Assembly (NCBI GenBank): GCA_946122785.1 | Contig: CAMGYJ010000011.1 | Coordinates: 55,230,449 to 55,294,448 of the forward strand | Reading direction: 5' to 3' | Origin: Linum tenue | Taxonomy: Eukaryota; Streptophyta; Magnoliopsida; Malpighiales; Linaceae | DNA length: 64,000 nucleotides | Part shown: positions 37,108 to 48,668 of the stretch, one piece after another | Position numbering within the stretch: the stretch's first letter is position 1 | Layout: each line of letters begins with the position of its first letter | Notes under the pieces: model-generated | Databases searched by the model: none | Told to the model about the DNA's origin: nothing | The model's input: the letters and a program-made list of their open reading frames with translations, nothing else | Position numbers and translations under genes: made by a program

Positions 37108-38198
37108 TAGGCCTGTCGGTTCGGGTCGGGTCGGGTAACCGCACCCGAAAACCGCAAAAAACCGAAACCCGAAACCGGCTCCCCCAAACCCGAAACCGAA
37201 ACCGAATTTGTGTTTTGCGGGTTGCGGGTTCAGAAACCCGAAAAAATCACTGGTGGTTTCTGGGTTTTTTTTCCTTTTCCTCTTCTCCTTTTCGGTTGGC
37301 TTTTCTTCGAGGTTTTCCTTTCTTCTTCGCCTTGTCCTTTTTGTCTCTCCCCCTTTTTCTTCCTTCCTTTCTCTTGTTCGTCAATAAGCGAACCCCTTCT
37401 TTCAATTTCGTCAATCGTTCTCCAGTTTTCTCAAACGAACGCGGAGGCGAGCCGTCGGAGGTGAAGAATTTCAGCTGCTGGAATCGTCAACCTAAGGTAC
37501 GGGAGGTTTCTTATCTTGTTTGGCGCATGCAGAGTCTGAGGGAGATTGGAGGAGATAGATCAAACCCATCTCTGGAATAATATCATCCACCACCCACCAC
37601 CACCACAAATTGATCAATCCCACCCATCAAATTGAAGGTCTGGAGTTAACCTTTGAAGTCTATTTTGTCGCAATCCCCCTGTTTCTCAAATTGGTTTTCG
37701 TCTTTGGTTGGTCGTAGGAGTGTATCCTTAGCGGCCGCCGGTGCCTGCAGTTGGAGGAACAGAAGCTTCGAACCCAGAGGCGAAGAGCGAAGTTCAAACT
37801 TGATGGTGGTGAACGATGATGGCGGCGCGGCGAGGACGATGATGGCGGCGACGGCACGAGGTGAAGGGCTGAAGCGATGATGGCGGCGCGGCGAGGACGA
37901 TGATGGTGGAGACGGCACGAGGTGAAGGGCTGAAGCGAGGGTCGAGGAGGCTCTGTCCTCTGTTTCGTTTTCCAAAATCGAAGAGACGGCGACGAAATGG
38001 CTGAAGGCTAGGGTAGGGCTGAACAACGACAGCGTGCGATGCTATCGGGTTTTGCGGGTTTTCGGTTTTGCGGGTTTTGGTAAACCGAAACCGCTGCTGT
38101 ATGTATCGGGTTGAACCCGAAAAAACCGAAACCGACTCTGTTTATATTGGTTCGGGTTCGGGTTAAACCGAAAACCCGAAACCGAATAGACAGGCCTA
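37108..38198. mobile_element. hAT-type element D (1091 bp) inserted in the LINE
   Basis: The ends are taggcctgtc at 37108 and its inverse gacaggccta at 38189-38198. The perfect 8-bp target duplication ctcacgac occurs at 37100-37107 and 38199-38206. Subterminal arrays of cgggtttcgggtt/aacccgaaacc run inward from both ends. The non-repetitive core (about 37250-38030) is unlike the other miniatures. It has a pyrimidine-rich leader-like stretch, a splice-donor-like aacctaag|gtacgg at about 37490, and a GC-rich tandem repeat. This suggests a captured host-gene 5' region, a 'Pack'-type hAT. No transposase is encoded. Confidence 0.9.
37815..37936. repeat. Tandem duplication of a 61-bp GC-rich unit within hAT element D
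   Basis: Units at 37815-37875 and 37876-37936 both start gatgatggcggcgcggcgag and end gggctgaagc, with about three differences. It lies in the captured core of the element. Confidence 0.85.
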
Positions 38199-40769
38199 CT
38201 CACGACATGGCTCCACAATTTAGCATCAAAACCAACATTCTGCTAACTGTTGATCTTGGAAAGTACCTCGGGATCAACACGATCAATGGGAGGATCACCA
38301 AAGCTGGACACAAATGCATATGTCTGCGTATACAAAAGAAACAGGCTCCTTGGAAAACCATACATCTCTCTCTAACTTCAAGGATCACTTTGGTGAGATC
38401 GCTCTCGTCCTCAATGAGTGTTTATCCTACGTTGACAGAGTTACTTTCGATTTTTGTCTACAGTTCCTTGACAAGAGCAATAGACAGTTTGTTTAGGGAG
38501 AGGATGATGGGAAGTCTAAGTTCTATCCTATAGTGTTTGACCAAATGACCCTTGCTAGGAATCTTGGAGGATCCAGGATTGGACCAATTCGACAAGCTAA
38601 CAAAGCTATGTTGGCTAAGAATTGGTGGGAGATGGTGTTAGGGGATCAATCGCACTAGACTCAAGTCTTAAGGGATAAATATGATGGGAGAAGACAAGAC
38701 TCACCATTCTTAAACATAAAAAGGGAAGTTCTCTAACATGGCATAGTTTCACTTCCATTGCAAGTGTTCTACAAAAAGGTTTTGCGCATAACATCATGAA
38801 TGGATCGACACTAACTTTTGCTTTGACTCTTGGATTTCACAGGCTCCATTGGATGATCGTGCTAATGAGGAACTAATCGAGGAACAAAATAACAACCCGA
38901 TAGCTTATATGTGGGATCCAACTTGCGTGTGGAAGATCGAAGACTTTCAGGACTTGCTCCTCGCCCAGATGGTCAATCGGATCAGAGCTTCCATGGTAGA
39001 CCCCTTAGTTGCAGAAAGGGATTAAATCTTTGGGAGACGAACATCCAACGACCAATTCGCCACGAGCTCGACCTTTAAAGCTTTGCTCACGCAACACCTA
39101 CAACCCTCTACATCGCTTTGGAAGAACATTTGGAGGCTTCAAGCCCCAGAAAGGGTGTGTGTCTTCATCCGGTTGGCGATGAAAGGCAAATTGGCTACCA
39201 ACAGCATCAGGAAGCTTCACCATTCGACACAAAATGACTCATGCCCCAACTGCAGTGGTGTGCCAGAGACAAACTTGTATTGCTTGAGGGATTGATCTCG
39301 AACTAGTTATGTGTGGTCCAAAATGGTTCATGTTGATCGGTTTTTGCAGTTCTTCAATGACAGACATGAAGACTGGTTGAAGAAGAACCTTTTGGATGCT
39401 ACAGAGGGAAGCTGGACAGGGCAGTGGGCTTCCTTCTTCAGCTTAATTATGTCGTGTATATATATATATGAAAGTGACGAAATGAGCACATCTTCAAAGG
39501 TATTAAGTTGTCAGCCTTACTCTCCATAGTTATATTCTTGCAAAGGGAAAAGAATGGGGCAAGACTTGGAATTTAGCAGGTATAAATCTTGATACTAGAA
39601 GCCATCGGCCGTGCGAGAAATGCTAATTGGCTAGACAGCTCCTCCTACCAGCTGGATGAAGATGAACACAGATGGAGCTTGTCAAGGCAACTCGGGTTTA
39701 GCCACGACTAGTTGTGTACTGCAAAATTGCCGTGGGGGGTTGTTTGGGAGGATTATGCAACAAATCGGGGACTAGGTGAGCTCTCTTGACTCAACTCTAG
39801 GGGATTCTCCATGGCTTAGAACTTGCCTGGCGTCGAGTTACCCAATTCCTTATCCTTGAATTTGACTTCCAGCTAGCCCTTAACCTCATTGAGAAGCGAA
39901 CAGATGGTACCCATCCTTATGCCACCATTCTAGGATTTGTTGGTCGTATGATATCGCAAGGTTGGGTGGCTCTTTTGGTTCACACGTACCATGAACTGAA
40001 TATAGTTGCAGACTGGCTCTCGAAGCACAGTATCGTCTATCCCTTCGGTACATATGAACTAGACGATCCTCCATGGGTTCTGGACATAATGATAAGCGAA
40101 GACGTCATAAGTGTCAGCTTCCCGCGGAGGGTACGTGCAACAAGACCCCGATTTGATCTCTTGAATTGCAACAAGATTGGATTAGTCTCCTCTGCCGTGT
40201 GTGTCCTTTTTTGGCAGTAGCCCGTGTATGGTTTTTTCTAATGTATGATGTCACTCTCGACTTCCCCTGTTCGCTAGCTAGCCGGGGCTATCTTGACTTA
40301 GCGTCTCTATATCTTTCGGCTTTCATGCCTCCACGTATTAATTTTTTGTTTACTACCATAAGTAAAAATGGTCGAAAAATTAAAAAAATTAAATAACACA
40401 TATATACTATACTTTCATTTTTCTTCTTTCTTCTTATTTGTTATTTTTCTCAAACATTATCAATAAATACTTTCATTATCTGTCCAATTACTCTCTTTTA
40501 TTTTCTTCATTTTCATTAATCACGAATATCAACCCAACCCAAACACAACCCAATGCCCACGTACACCTTGTCCCTCTTCAATCCTGGCCGCCGTGGACAG
40601 AAGAAATTAACCGGTGAGACTGGCTCTTTCATGGACCTTTGGGCCCGGCAGCTACAGAGGAACACGACGTGGCTTCAATTCAATGCATGGCTGGCTGCTG
40701 TCAACAAATTATTTTCCAAAAATTAAAATGTTTTTCCCTTTCTTTCTTTTCCCATTTAATTTAATTTCC

Positions 40770-41465
40770 TCATCGGGCCCATAAGCTGTGGTAAGGAGAA
40801 GGAGATTGATCCATCGCCGCCGTCGCTTTCTCCGACTTCAAGTCCTTATAAAACCTCCTGATGAACTCGTCCGCCGCCCTGTCCACCTGCCCGCCGTCGC
40901 CGCCGCCGACGTCCTTCACCGGGAACGGCGAGTCCGTGATCCTCAGCTGCCTCACCGTCGCCGGACTCCTCCCGAACCCCGGCATCATCGGCGACGCAGC
41001 CGCCGAGGCCTCGCTGTGGTTGAGCATCTCCAGCATCCTCTGCACGGCCGCCACCGTCGCCGCGTCGTCGTACTTGGCCGCCGCCTTCCGGCGCTTGTGG
41101 AAAGGGTAGAAGCTGCTGAGGGCGGCGGGGCTGTTGCTGCAGCTGAACTCGTACTCCCGCGGGGACACGAACGAAACGGCGCCGTTCGACCGGCACCCGA
41201 AGAGGAAGCTTGACGACGACGACTTGTTGTTGTGATGATGACGAGCTGTGCTGACGTGGCTGTGGCTGTGGGTCCCGCCGCCGAGGCCGTTGAAGGTGAG
41301 GAAGTTGGCGATGGCCTTGCCGGCGAGCTTGTTGCCACGCTTGGCGAGGAGGCCGAGGTCGACGGCGATGCGGCTCTTGGAGATCCCGCGCCGGAGCATG
41401 AAGAACACCACGCGCGCGATGTGCCACAGTTTCTTCGCTATTTCCTCCGGCGTTTTCGGCTCCAT
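40770..41465 (-). CDS. DUF761 protein (Avr9/Cf-9 rapidly elicited protein 146-like), right copy
   Basis: An intronless gene of 231 residues starting at 41465 (Met-Glu-Pro-Lys-Thr-Pro-Glu-Glu-Ile). It has the same N-terminal block, His/Ser-rich middle and C-terminal DUF761 motif as the left copy. The differences are few: Val to Ile and Val to Leu near residue 10, extra Asn/Ser residues in the His/Ser run, an extra Ala in the Lys/Ala stretch, an extra Gly before the DUF761 motif and one fewer Ala after it. Indels are all multiples of three, so both copies have kept their frame under constraint. The gene converges on its paralogue across the 7.9-kb spacer. Function beyond family membership is unknown. 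Confidence 0.88.
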   Translation of the reverse strand: MEPKTPEEIAKKLWHIARVVFFMLRRGISKSRIAVDLGLLAKRGNKLAGKAIANFLTFNGLGGGTHSHSHVSTARHHHNNKSSSSSFLFGCRSNGAVSFVSPREYEFSCSNSPAALSSFYPFHKRRKAAAKYDDAATVAAVQRMLEMLNHSEASAAASPMMPGFGRSPATVRQLRITDSPFPVKDVGGGDGGQVDRAADEFIRRFYKDLKSEKATAAMDQSPSPYHSLWAR

Positions 41466-41602
41466 GATTTCTTTTTTTTGTTTGTTTCTTCTTCTTCGTA
41501 TATGGTTTTTAGTTTTTTTTTCTAGAGAGAGAGAGGGAACAATAGAGAGAGAAGCGTTTTTTGGGTTGTGAGTGTGGGGGATGGGGGAAGAGAGGGGAGG
41601 TG

Positions 41603-41610
41603 TATTTAAA
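41603..41610 (-). promoter_or_regulatory. TATA-like box of the right DUF761 gene
   Basis: On the minus strand this reads tttaaata, about 138 bp before the ATG at 41465. It is followed by a ctctct-rich leader (41520-41535, seen as gagaga on the plus strand). Its position and context mirror 31667-31674. Confidence 0.6.
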
Positions 41611-41740
41611 GGAGGATTGGTAGCTGCTACGGGCGAGTATTTCAATCTTCATATATATTTCGTATTAAGTCTGGATTTGATTGGATAAATATAGTAGAAT
41701 GAATAATTGAGTCTAATAAATCATATATATATATATATAT

Positions 41741-43084
41741 GGGTTAGACTCGTATGGTCTAGACGCATAGTATGCTCCAGGTTCTCTTCACCATTGATCT
41801 AATCTAATGGTACACTATTAATTTCATTAATATTTTTTGAATTATAATTATAATTACGAACTACACCTACTAAAAATTTATACATACGGTATAGTCCCCT
41901 AACAATTTTAACCATTACGTTTTACCCAAAACCACGTTATTTCTTCTTTACATAGTGTAAGTCACCTAATTGTTTACATTTCTTTCACCATCTTCTTTCT
42001 CATCTATTTTTCATTTTGTAAAATCCCCCTTCACAATCCACTTTTACATCAACTAACTAACCCTCAAGAACAGAGAAAACAAACCAAGAACAAACCCTCA
42101 ATAACAGAGAAAACAAACCAAGAACAAAATTGCAGTAAAAGACCTACCCTTCCCATTCATCACACCTCTCTGGCACCAAAAGCCCTATGTTTTTTTTTGA
42201 GAATTCAAAAGCCCTCTGTTATGCAACGCTGTAGTGTATTAGGGAACAAATCATTTATCCGGGCACTCTAAAATTAGCAGGGAGCACGAAAAGCCATCTG
42301 TTATGCAACGCCGTTGTTTCCTCGTGACTCTTCTTTTATCTCCGCTATTCTCAACTCCGGTCACAAGAATTCCCCTGCTGTGATGCGAGGTCCTCTTTTC
42401 ATCGCAGCCTCTGCTATTTTTCAACGGCGTCCTTTTAATGGTCGTACACCGTGAACTGATTCCGGTTTGTCGAGAAAGGACACCAGTCCGCTACACCGGG
42501 ACGCGGACGTGGTGGAGTTGATGCCTGTCGGAAGCTGAGGATGAGCTCGACTCTTGGACTGGATGAGGATTGCAAGCCACAACTCTGTATAATCTGAAAT
42601 CCTCAAACATGAATTTTACGGAATAAGTTTGAATCTCTTTGTCTGCTATGATGAGGTCGCTTTAGGGTTTTAGGTTTTGATGTTTGCTGGATTTGGATGA
42701 TGATTGTCAAATTAAGGGTAGTTCTTTGGGATGAAGATTTCCGTAAAAAAAAGTAGTTCTTTGGGGGTAGCTGGGATGAACTGATGAGTGATGATGATGG
42801 GAGTCGAATTGGGTGATGAAATCCATTCATTAATTCGGGCCAAATCTTATTGGAATTTATTTTATCAATCATATAAACTTTTGGGGTTCAATCAAAACCT
42901 CTATGAAATAATGGTAATCATAGTTGGGGGACTTCATAGCACATATAATTATTTAAAGGGTGTAGTTTGTAATATAATTTTTAATAAATAATTCATTTGA
43001 ATGTAATTAATTAAAGCCGGTAGATTAGATCAACGGCACTGAGGGCCTGGAGCATACTATGCGTCTGGAGCATACGAGTCGTAT

Positions 43085-43086
<2 letters not shown>
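41741..43086. mobile_element. Long-TIR DNA element (1346 bp) in an AT microsatellite, right arm only
   Basis: Terminal inverted repeats of about 70 bp start ggg/gga and share actcgtatg, then agacgcatagtatgctcc and gatctaatcta (41741-41810 against 43017-43086). The element is embedded in (at)n, so the target duplication cannot be read. Long TIRs point to a Mutator-like element, but a TA-target family is not excluded. Inside are a tandem repeat of about 35 bp (gagaaaacaaaccaagaac, 42062-42125) and a repeated ctgttatgcaacgc motif. No transposase is encoded. The left arm has the uninterrupted microsatellite at about 31395-31410. Confidence 0.75.

Positions 43087-43139
<53 letters not shown>
43087..43139. 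repeat. (AT)n microsatellite
   Basis: About 52 bp of alternating at adjoins the right end of the long-TIR element. The shorter (at)n at about 41723-41740 is on its other side. Together they probably represent one target microsatellite that was duplicated or expanded. Confidence 0.95.
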
Positions 43140-43143
<4 letters not shown>

Positions 43144-43324
43144 AAGAAAGTTCAAAAGAAGATAGATTCCTATGGATAGAATGGATCGAGAACACAGGGG
43201 ATAGAATGGATCGAGAACACAGAGCGAGGAGGATGGAGCAGGTCGAAAGAAATGCCCACCCCGCATGCGATTACTGATCGGTTAATTCCTGCGCTTCAAA
43301 CAAGTCGATATAGATCAAGCCGTA

Positions 43325-43678
43325 TGGGAAGTGAAGTTGCTCTTGTTAGATAATGGTATGTGGATCGAATTATATCTTTGTAATTGGGAGCAAAATTATC
43401 AAACAAAATAATAGGTGGAAATATTTAATTGGATGTGTTTATGTATGGAGTAACCTACGTACACGATTGTACGTTATGGGAAGTGGGGGGGATGCTGGAT
43501 ATGCGCCACCGTTTCATTGTTTGAAGGAAAGCAAAAGGAAAGAGGAAAAGGTGGTTTGGAGCTAAACCAGCCATCAAGGCAGATGGATGGCCAAAGATTC
43601 AAGGCAAAAAAGAAAGAAAAGTGATCATACTCTCTCCTTACTTTACTTTACCCAACAACAACTTTCAAAGTGGGAGCT
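43325..43678. promoter_or_regulatory. Near-identical non-coding block upstream of the right DUF761 gene
   Basis: Partner of 30848-31205. In this arm it lies about 1.9-2.2 kb from the DUF761 start because the 1.35-kb long-TIR element and extra AT repeats were inserted between. The block itself stayed almost unchanged. The same 70-codon frame (43353-43565, plus) differs from its partner by one residue. Confidence 0.5.
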
Positions 43679-43978
43679 TCACAAGTGTATATGATATGTT
43701 AAATACTTTTCTTTCTACACTCAACATTCAATAGATCTCACATGGTTTTATCCAAAGAGCCACCCCTCTAAAATTAAACGGTTGAATAATTAATTCTAAT
43801 TAATTGAAAGATGGAGTTTCACACTTATTTAGTAGTTTTATTGGGGAAATTTTATTTTAGGAAAAATCGATTAGAAGAGGAGCAATACGCACAAATAGAT
43901 ATTGTGGCATATTACGATAAAACATGTCGAGAATGGGTTGGGCAGGACATGACAAGGTGGAAGCAGGACTCATGCCTT

Positions 43979-44170
43979 TCTCCATGCTACAAATAACCGT
44001 AGTAATATCCGTCTCAAATATATCGAGACAGGTCAGTAACTGACATGATCATTAGAGTGAAGTTGCAGGACCAATCTCCATGCTACAACTAACGGTAGTA
44101 ATATCCGTCTCAAATATATCGAGACAGGTCAGAAACTGACATGATCATTAGAGTGAAGTTGCAGGACCAA
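43979..44170. repeat. Tandem duplication of a 96-bp unit
   Basis: The units 43979-44074 and 44075-44170 both start tctccatgctacaa and end gttgcaggaccaa, with about three differences. They are found only in the right arm and are not coding. Confidence 0.85.
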
Positions 44171-45474
44171 CTTTGAAGGCAAAGTTTAAATAGAAATGAA
44201 GGATTATCATATTTGGTTAAGTAATTGCTCTTTTTTTTTATTACTCAGGAACCTCACCCTCATTTGCCATTTTGTGACAGCGGGGTCTACTAAACGTGGG
44301 GCCACCTGTATTCAATTCGACGGCAATGAGGCTTCGCCTCCAACATTGGTTGAAACAACATTGCTTTATCATCCAAACAATTCAACCAAGCAAAAAGCAA
44401 GTTAGCACTTTCAAGATCCATGTTCATCACAAAAAAAAAAAAAACATTCACAGAAACCCACTTATCTCTCGAACCAAGAGATTATATTGTTCTCCTCATG
44501 ATTATATGTTAGGTTAAGTAGTGGCAAAGTGATGAAGGTTAGGAGCAATACATAATATTAGTGCCAAATTAAATATATGGGTAATTTACATAATAATTGA
44601 GGATAGTTATGTTATTTTACCATAACTAGTAAAATACGTATGAAATTCATATGAAAATTCCACCTCAATTTCTTGGAATTGCTAAAACTAGCCATAATTA
44701 CACAGAATTCAAAATTTAGAATTAAAAAATATATTTCTTTATATTTTAAACACAAAAGGGTTTCATTTCAAAATGAATTCCTACAATACAATTTTTTAAA
44801 TCTGCGATTAAGGCTTAGCTATTTGATTATAGAGTTTCGAGTTTTTTCCTTAAATCAAAGATTTGACTACATATCGATGGTCATATTTAGGGATAGATCC
44901 ATGTAGTTGGCTCCAATTTTTTGTGAGTAGATCAGGTCTCGTTGGAAAAAAAAATTATATTCGGGACCTCTAACATAGTTTTGGTATTTGTAATTGACAC
45001 ACTTCTATTGTAAACAAGGAATTCAAGTTTTATCAATTGACTAAAATATGTAAAAACATATATTACTCATTAATTTTTAATTAACTGAAAGTCTGAAATG
45101 GCTTTTTTCAGGTATGAAGTTAATAAAAACAATCGCTGAAATCACGATTAAAAAAAAAACTGACTAAAGGCTGTTTTTCTTGAGTTGAGTAGCCAATTTA
45201 TAAATGATTGCTTAGTTGCGTACATTGTCAGAAAATTATTCGCTATATAAATGGAAAATGTATTATACAAATTGAAAATTCATCATGGTGACGCATTGTA
45301 AAAAATAATATAATAATAAATTCATCAATGAAATTTTAGCTTTTATTCATTTACTATTTTATTTTTATCAATCAACATACTTGTCCAATAATTCTATGTC
45401 CGCCACGAATCATGTGTTTATATTAAAGAATTTTAACAAACGAAAACAATAATTTAAAATTTCTCTGTGAAAAG

Positions 45475-46027
45475 TAGGGATGGCAATGGGTCGGGTCGGG
45501 GACGGATAGTGCATATCCGTTACCCTACCCAAAGTAGTTCGGGTTTTACCCATGCCCATACCCACATGTGAAACGGGTAGAAAATCAAAACCATGCCCAT
45601 ACCCGTTCGGGTTTCGGATATCCACGGTTATCCATGGGTAATAATTTCTCTTCATAACTCCAACCAATATGTTAACATTCATACGTATTCTCACATTACG
45701 TAAGAGGAAAAGTACGACAATACTTCACGAGAATGAAGAAAATTAATTAAAACAACACAATTTCATGGAAATATTATATTTATATGGTAAATATAAAATA
45801 TGTTAGAGAAAAATAATGATTATTTCTAGACAAAATACATGTGCACGTATATAATCGGGCGGGTTCGGGTTGGATAGTGTGAAACCCATGCCCACCCATT
45901 ACCCGCAATATTCGGGTTCGGGTTTTACCCATACCCACTAAATGTCCTTCGGGTTCGGGTTTTACCCTACCCGATTAGGCCGGATTCGGGCGGATATCCA
46001 CGGTTACGGATATTTTTGCCATCCCTA
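45475..46027. mobile_element. hAT-type miniature element C (553 bp), right arm only
   Basis: The ends are tagggatggcaatgggtc at 45475 and tgccatcccta ending at 46027. The perfect 8-bp target duplication gtgaaaag occurs at 45467-45474 and 46028-46035. Subterminal arrays of gggttcgggt/acccgaaccc flank an AT-rich core. The left arm shows the unfilled site at about 26470-26485 (tcctttcatagagaaatttt). It is the same subfamily as the element at the window's right edge. Confidence 0.93.
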
Positions 46028-47454
46028 GTGAAAAGGATTGGATGATGAAATTGAGTGGTGAGAAATTGGCACAAGATTGATATTTGCGTTTCCCCACTAA
46101 CATTAATTATAAGAAGTAGTTCCACTGGCCAGCAAGAATTCGTATACCTACAGAGGTTTCTTGATCAAGACTTGATACCTCAAACTTCAATGATTTAAGT
46201 TGATATCTACAAATAGAGATGGTTTTATGTATATATATATAACCATATACTTCGAGGGTATATTGAATATTTTATGCACCTAATCTTTTTTTAATAAAAA
46301 ATAAATGAGAAACAAATTATGATTATCTGTATATAGATAAACCTTTGAAGTTATGTGTACATAAGCGTGTGTGTACGGTTCATATGATATTATTGTCACC
46401 ATAATACTTTTTCTTTATGAATTTGTCACCATAAATATTCGCTTCAATATAAAATGCTTAGCTAGGTGATAATATTAGGTAGAAATATGATTAATTAAAC
46501 TAAACATTTATAAATTGAAATCATGGAGATGGTGGCATTATACTGTGTGCATGGGGACATTATTATACGACAGCAGGACATAATCTACAACCACAACTAC
46601 ATAACAAAAACATGTCCAACCCTCTGATTTGATTAATGTATAAAACAGTCAGATCCTTCCATGTTAATGGTATTTAATTATTTTGGTAGAACAGCTGGTT
46701 CCTATTGCTCGATGTTGGTTGTTAACTAAATTATTGTTTCTCTAGGATTTGCTTCTGCTCTGTCTTGTCGGCCGGAAGCTTCATTTCCTAGTTGGTTGAT
46801 ATTTCTGTGTGTAATGCTGGTGTGAATACAAGTATGAATAACCAAACATATGAATCAAAATGAATTCATAACAAAACATCTATTTGACTGAGAAAAAGAG
46901 AACGTTTGAGCAAAATCTTAAATAACTGTATAATAAGGTTAACTGAAAAGTAGTAAAGAGAGAAAATTGGAAACAAAGACTAATTAGGATATGCATTGCA
47001 GGAATTTCGGGAAAAATCATTGGTGGTTGATAATTAGAGTCAAACGATCAAATTATGGAAAGAAGTACAAAAGAGATTGTGGGAAGAATTGGGTTGGAAG
47101 AAGGGTTTTAGAGATTTTGTGTCGATTATGGGTGGGTGGGTGAGTGGCGGGTTCAACCCACCCCATATTTTTAGGCTATCTTCACTGCGAAATGCTAGAA
47201 TGTCAAATTTTGGGATAGATTTGATATTCTAGTCTAAAAAAAAGTGGGTCGGACACTAACGGTAGAGGAAAAATATTATGAAATCTATATATGTATAATG
47301 GATGTCCATTGTATAATCATCCCACAAACACCTATTAAACTCCCACCAAGACAATTGGCAGAGGAGATTGGATCTGCAACTCCCAGCACTAGCTAATGCC
47401 TATATAGTATATTCAACATAAACTCGTAAAGGACGGTCGACCGATTTTTTCTAT

Positions 47455-48668
47455 TGCCCATAACACAATTCAAGTACCATATCGGAGATACAAGGAAATG
47501 CATCCTTATATGTTAGCATCCACCTAGCCCAATTAGTATAAGACTTTTTGGTGAGATCTCATCAATGTAAATTCGTGCCGCCTTGATCGAAAGTGGGCAA
47601 TATCGTACTAATGTAGCTACAAGTTCTCGACAAGTGGTATATGAGTCTGGCTTCAAAGTTTAGATTTGGGGCGTTGGGCGTAAGTTTAGTGGACACTCAT
47701 TCTCTGGTCTCAAGATTTGAGATATGCATTTGTTTGGCGGATCGAAGAAGATATGCATTGTTTGGCGGATCAACAAAGATTTGCATTTGTTTGGGATATC
47801 AATGGAGATATGCATATAGTAAATCCTTGTCTCAAGCAAAGTCTGCGATACAAGGTTTCTGGCATATCAAGATAATCGCCGAGGGAGAACACAAAGTTCG
47901 TGGTCCTTGTCTTGAGGGAAGGATTGTTATGGTACAATCAAAGTACCACATCAAAAATACAAGGGAATGAACCCTTGTATATTAGTGTCCATCTAGTGTA
48001 ATTAGTACGAGGTCATTTGAGAAGAAATCCAAAAGTAAATCAGTTCAGGATTGGCCCAAAGCGGACAATACCATACTAATGGAGCATCTAGTTTCGACAA
48101 TTGGTATCAGAGTTGGATTCAATCCAGGACGGTGGAAATAAGTTCGATGGGCCCTCATTGGGTGACCACCAGATTTGAGATTTGCGTTTGCTTGGCGGCT
48201 CAAATGAGATTTGCGTATGTTTGGTGGATCAATAGGAGATCTACATCTGGCAAATCCTTGAGTCGAGCAAAGTGTGCGATATAAGGTGTCTGACGAATCA
48301 AGATATCGTTGAGAGAGGACGCGAAGTTCGTGGTCCTTGTCTTGAAGGGAGGATTGTTATGGTCCAATCCAAGTACCACATCGAAGATACAAGGGAAGAC
48401 ATCCTTGCATATTATTGTTAAGGTGTCTGACGGATCAAAATAATTGTTGAGAGAGGACACGAAGTTCGTGGTCCTTATCTTGAAGGGAAGATTGTTATGG
48501 TACAATCCAAGTACCATATCAGAGACACAGGGGAAGACATCTTTGCATATTATTGTCCACCTAACCCAATTAGTACGAACCATTTTGGAGAGGATACCAA
48601 AACCTAAATCAATATAATTTGAACTAAAGCAAACAATATCATACTATTGGAGGTATCCGGTCTCGACA
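47455..48668 (+). mobile_element. Tandem TRIM-like array of short LTRs, right arm only
   Basis: There are four related LTRs of about 175 bp: 47455-47632, 47925-48099, 48355-48419 (truncated) and 48493-48668. They start tgttatgg (tgcccata in the first) and end tctcgaca or tttcgaca. After the first two come agtggtatatgagtctgg and attggtatcagagttgg, close to an initiator-Met tRNA primer-binding site. Purine-rich gaagggaggat-type tracts precede the downstream LTRs. Internal segments are only 70-290 bp and non-coding, containing repeated tgtttggcggatc. This fits a terminal-repeat retrotransposon in miniature that has recombined into an array. No target duplication was identified. Confidence 0.7.

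Larger units (their letters stand above)
36840..40240 (+). pseudogene. Decayed L1-type LINE, split by a hAT element
   Basis: Before the insertion, a broken frame shows Ile-Phe-Phe-Val-Asp-Asp-Leu-Val-Leu-Phe (the reverse transcriptase Tyr/Phe-x-Asp-Asp region, about 36950-36980) and then a Gly-Gln-Ile-Val-Asn-Leu-Asp-Lys block. After 38206 come Leu-Gly-Lys-Tyr-Leu-Gly-Ile-Asn, a zinc-binding region (39083-39295, Cys-Pro-Asn-Cys), an RNase H start (Asn-Thr-Asp-Gly-Ala at about 39670) and an RNase H end (Asn-Ile-Val-Ala-Asp-Trp-Leu-Ser at about 40000). Multiple frameshifts and stops mean it is dead. It is a different, older subfamily from the 11498-13686 copy. Its 3' end is unclear; an A-rich tract at about 40365-40396 may be the tail. 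Confidence 0.75.

Noticed and set aside
43057..43266. Frame with a long Tyr-Ile repeat
   Set aside because: It is the (at)n microsatellite read as protein.
43353..43565. 70-codon frame preserved in both arms (also 30963-31175) as a small protein gene
   Set aside because: The DNA is conserved equally outside the frame, so conservation does not single out coding. There is no family match.
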